Shown here: in pieces, positions 6,098 through 7,949 of the stretch
How the letters are laid out: each line of letters opens with the position of its first letter
How positions within the stretch are numbered: the stretch's first letter is position 1
NCBI RefSeq assembly: GCF_051710625.1
Contig: NZ_JBPESN010000089.1
Coordinates: 1-7,949 of the forward strand
Direction of reading: 5' to 3'
Source of the DNA: JBPESN01 sp051710625
GTDB taxonomy: Bacteria > Pseudomonadota > Gammaproteobacteria > Enterobacterales > Enterobacteriaceae
DNA length: 7,949 nt
Program-made: the position numbers and the translations under genes
Notes under the pieces: model-generated
The model's input: the letters and a program-made list of their open reading frames with translations, nothing else
What the model was told of the DNA's origin: nothing
Databases searched by the model: none

Positions 6098-6813
6098 ATG
6101 CAAACGATCAACTTCTGGCAATTGGTCAGCTTCGGCGAACACGGCTGGGGCGTCATGCTGCTGTCGGGCATGGCGGTGACCATAGCGCTTTCGCTGCGCG
6201 GCTTTGTGCTCAGCGTGGTCATCGGTGCGCTGGTCGCCTGAGCCAAAATCGCCGGCAATGCGCCGCTACGCATCGCCGGCGACATCTATACCACGGTGCT
6301 GCGCGGCATTCCCGACCTGCTGGTGATTTACCTTTTTTACTTTGGCGGCAGTAGCCTGCTGAGTGCACTCGGCGGACTGTTCCACACGGATGGTTTTATC
6401 GCCTTTCCCGGCTTTTTGGCCGGCATGCTGGCAGTCGGGATCATCGCTGGCGCCCAGCAGACCGAGGTTTCCCGCGGCTCCTACCGGGCCATCTCTCCCG
6501 GCGAGCTGGGGCGGCGGTGGCCTGCAGCATGGTGCGCGCGACCCGGTTGCGCCGCATTATCGCGCCGCTTCCGTTGCGCTTTTCGCTGCCGCCCATGGGT
6601 AACGTATGGCAACTGGTGTTAAAGGAATCGGCGCTTATTTCGGTTACCGGCGTCGCGGAATTGCTGACCCAGGCACAGACCGGCTCTGACTCGACTGGCC
6701 GACCGTTTGATTTTTATATCGCCGCCGCGCTGTTGTATCTGCTTATCTCTGCGTTGTCCGGTTGGTCGCTGCGCAAGGCTAAACATCACTACTCACGGGG
6801 TGCGACACGCTGA
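6098..6813 (+). pseudogene. Polar amino-acid ABC transporter permease, HisQ/OccQ type, nonsense and frameshift
   Basis: This is one of two inner-membrane permeases of a polar amino-acid (histidine/arginine/opine-type) importer. The start ATG 6098 gives MQTINFWQLVSFGEHGWGVM, then the first transmembrane segment. Codon 48 is TGA (6239-6241) where the family has Trp (VAWAK), a G-to-A change. The same frame continues with TTVLRGIPDLLVIYLFYFGG and IIAGAQQTEVSRGSYRAI. One base is missing near 6508, just after SPGEL at the EAA cytoplasmic loop. The +2 frame then completes it: ACSMVRATRLRRIIAPL-like helix, GNVWQLVLKESALISVTGVA and a last membrane segment. It ends at TGA 6811-6813, overlapping the next start. 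Two independent lesions make it non-functional. The Shine-Dalgarno sequence is weak. Confidence 0.92.
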
Positions 6814-7296
6814 TGGACATTGTAATTTTACGTGACACACTCATGCAGCTGTTGCCGGGCGTGCCGTTAACGCTGGAACTGGCGATAAGCTCGGTGGCGC
6901 TAGGGTTTTTCCTCGCCTTGCTATTGACGCTGATGCGTCTGAGCGGCGTGTGGATCCTCGATAACGTTGCCCGCCTACGGTAACGAAATGATTTCCATGG
7001 TTAAATCCACCTCGCTGGCGTCAATCATCACCCTGATGGAGATAACCGGCATTGCTGCCGGCATCATCGCTGAAACCTACCGTGCGCTCGAAGTATTTTT
7101 GGTGGCGGGGGCGCTGTATTTGGCGATCAATCTAATTCTGACCCGCCTCCTGTTGCAATGGCTAGAATATCGGCTGATGCCGCACTTTGCGGCCGCAACA
7201 GAGCCTGTCTTACGTGAAAAATACGCGTCCTGCCTTCTGAGGGTGGCAAGACATGATTTCATATCGCCCCGGCGATATTTTCGTTGGCAATTTTGA
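6813..7296 (+). pseudogene. Polar amino-acid ABC transporter permease, HisM/OccM type, large internal deletion
   Basis: This is the second permease of the importer; its ATG (6813-6815) overlaps the stop of the first as TGATG, a sign of translational coupling. The N-terminal 50 or so residues (MDIVILRDTLMQLLPGVPLT, then a membrane helix to MRLSGVWILDN) run into a stop at 6981-6983. From 6967, in another frame, the C-terminal part appears: LPAYGNEMISMVKSTSLASI, AETYRALEVFLVAGALYLAI, LMPHF. Compared with about 235-240 residues for the family, roughly 110 codons are missing at the junction near 6960-6970, including the EAA loop that contacts the ATPase. The natural 3' end is unclear: the frame stays open to 7296, but the sequence after LMPHF is unlike the family. 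Confidence 0.9.
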
Positions 7297-7298
7297 CC

Positions 7299-7306
7299 AG
7301 AGGTAG
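7299..7306 (+). promoter_or_regulatory. Ribosome binding site of the binding-protein gene
   Basis: AGAGGTAGG-like sequence lies seven bases before ATG 7314. It is the strongest Shine-Dalgarno sequence in this operon, in keeping with the higher expression usual for periplasmic binding proteins, and it fixes the start codon. Confidence 0.6.
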
Positions 7307-7313
7307 GTTTAGA

Positions 7314-7689
7314 ATGAAATTATCCACAATGGTTTGCGCGCTGTGCATGACGGCGACGCTGTTCACCAGCGTCAGCGCCCAGGCCGCGGAAAGGAAAAAA
7401 TGGACGACGGTGTGCATTGGTACCGAAGGGGCATTCCGACCGTTCAATTTCACCAAACCGGACGGGACGCTGGATGGTTTTAAAATTGATTTGTATAAGG
7501 TCCTGTGCAAATCGATGCAGGTGAAAGGTGAGATTGTCGTCCAGCCGTTTATCGGCATGATCCCGGCACTGGAGGCTGGCAAGTTCGACGCGATTATGTC
7601 CGGGATGTCGGCAACCGATAAGCGTCGGCAAGTGATTGATTTTTCGGTGCCATACAGCAATTCGGGTCAGACCTTCGCCACCCTGAAAG
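7314..7689 (+). pseudogene. Periplasmic amino-acid/opine-binding protein of the ABC importer, truncated by IS
   Basis: The N-terminal 125 residues of a type-3 (family 3) solute-binding protein are seen. A signal peptide spans about residues 1-24: a K at position 2, a hydrophobic core, and an AQA cleavage site before AERKK. The mature part has the family pattern TVCIGTEGAFRPFNFTKPDG, LDGFKIDLYKVLCKSM, GMIPALEAGKFDAIMSGMS and RRQVIDFSVPYSN, as in HisJ, ArgT and NocT/OccT. Family members have about 260 residues, so more than half is missing: the IS inserts after LK, and the frame ends at TAG 7692-7694 inside it. No other lesion is visible in the remaining part, so the IS may have been its first damage. 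The ligand cannot be assigned; the neighbouring amidohydrolase suggests an amino-acid conjugate. Confidence 0.92.
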
Positions 7690-7722
7690 TGTAGTGGCAC
7701 ACTGAATTTGGCCACCTGAACA

Positions 7723-7741
7723 GAGGTGATATGCTCACCTC
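7723..7741 (+). repeat. Hairpin in the IS leader, before orfA (second copy)
   Basis: GAGGTGA (7723-7729), a TATGC loop and TCACCTC (7735-7741) form a perfect 7-bp stem, 21 bp before the orfA start. It is identical to the hairpin of the first copy at 413-431. Confidence 0.6.
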
Positions 7742-7762
7742 AGAACAACACCGGGTGCACCA

Positions 7763-7949
7763 ATGAAAAGAAGAAATTTTAGTCCTGAATTTAAACGCGA
7801 ATCCGCTCAACTGGTTGTCGATCAAAATTACACCGCCGCGCCAGCAGCAAAAGCCATGGACGTCGGCTTTTCTACGATGACGAAATGGGTAAAACAACTG
7901 CGTGATGAGCGACAGGGGAAAACGCCAAAAGCCTCTCCCATAACCCCGG
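7763..7949 (+). CDS. IS3-family orfA, intact as far as the window reaches (partial)
   Basis: ATG 7763 opens MKRRNFSPEFKRESAQLVVD and the frame is open to the window edge (62 codons, ending ...KTPKASPITP). This is the helix-turn-helix half of the IS3 transposase. The visible core VDQNYTAAPAAKAMDVGFST is followed by TMTKWVKQLRDERQ. Codon 42 is TGG here and TGA in the copy at 392, so this copy could be active if its orfB is whole. No strong ribosome binding site precedes it. Confidence 0.92.
   Translation, partial: MKRRNFSPEFKRESAQLVVDQNYTAAPAAKAMDVGFSTMTKWVKQLRDERQGKTPKASPITP

Larger units (their letters stand above)
7690..7949 (+). mobile_element. IS3-family insertion sequence, second copy (partial)
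   Basis: The element starts at 7690 with TGTAGTGGCACAC and runs off the right edge. It is the same IS as at 1-464 but in opposite orientation, so both copies transcribe away from the central segment. By eye it differs by seven substitutions and one inserted base (ACACCGGG against ACACGGG before orfA). It disrupts the binding-protein gene. Only its left end and the first 62 codons of orfA are in the window, so completeness and target duplication are unknown. Confidence 0.94.

Noticed and set aside
6239..6241. TGA read as tryptophan (recoded genetic code)
   Set aside because: TGA stands where Trp is expected in the permease and in the left IS orfA, but RF2, which reads TGA, is intact here, prfB itself depends on TGA as a stop, and both genes sit among clear pseudogenes. 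Ordinary nonsense mutation explains it.
7253..7306. 17-codon open frame between the second permease and the binding protein
   Set aside because: No similarity, no ribosome binding site, and it overlaps the decayed permease tail.
1..7949. Composite transposon carrying prfB, lysS and the ABC operon
   Set aside because: The segment is flanked by matching IS copies, but recJ-prfB-lysS is the native enterobacterial order and the IS copies cut recJ and the binding-protein gene. The genes look resident, not transported.
1..7949. CRISPR array, tRNA or rRNA genes, toxin-antitoxin or defence genes
   Set aside because: No regularly spaced repeats, tRNA-like cloverleaf or recognisable defence protein was found on reading both strands by eye.

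Overview
The window looks like part of a decaying gammaproteobacterial chromosome, most probably a Sodalis-type insect symbiont (tsetse or grain-weevil Sodalis lineage). Proteins and gene order are enterobacterial: a recJ remnant, then prfB, then lysS, as in Escherichia coli. Alongside two full-length essential genes there are five pseudogenes and two copies of an IS3-family element. The genus is inferred from this pattern of recent pseudogenes, IS load and protein similarity; no database was searched.

Layout. Bases 1-464 are the inward-facing left end of an IS3-family element on the minus strand; its orfA carries a nonsense mutation. It abuts a 3' remnant of recJ (465-1445) with at least four 1-nt indels. 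A strong hairpin and a possible promoter precede prfB (1558-2656), which is intact and keeps the autoregulatory +1 frameshift site. lysS (2666-4186) is full length but has unusual changes in class II motifs 1 and 2. A hairpin terminator follows. The 370-bp gap 4222-4592 holds no gene, but contains what looks like a complete nitrogen-control region: two NtrC-like sites 31 bp apart and a -24/-12 sigma-54 promoter. Downstream lies a dead operon: an AbgB-like M20 amidohydrolase (4593-6061), two permeases of a polar/opine-type amino-acid ABC transporter (6098-6813 and 6813-7296) and the matching periplasmic binding protein (7314-7689). The last gene is cut by a second copy of the same IS (7690-7949, plus strand). 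The two IS copies point outward as inverted repeats around the whole 465-7689 segment.

How it fits together. In the ancestor, nitrogen limitation would probably have activated NtrC and sigma-54 to express a binding protein and permeases importing an amino-acid conjugate, and a cytoplasmic M20 hydrolase to split it. The operon is now broken in every gene seen here, and no ATPase gene is in the window. Translation genes (prfB, lysS) survive while DNA repair (recJ) and nitrogen scavenging have been lost. I found no new defence, CRISPR or mobile system. The observations most worth following up are the nitrogen-control region in front of a dead operon and the damaged lysS motifs.
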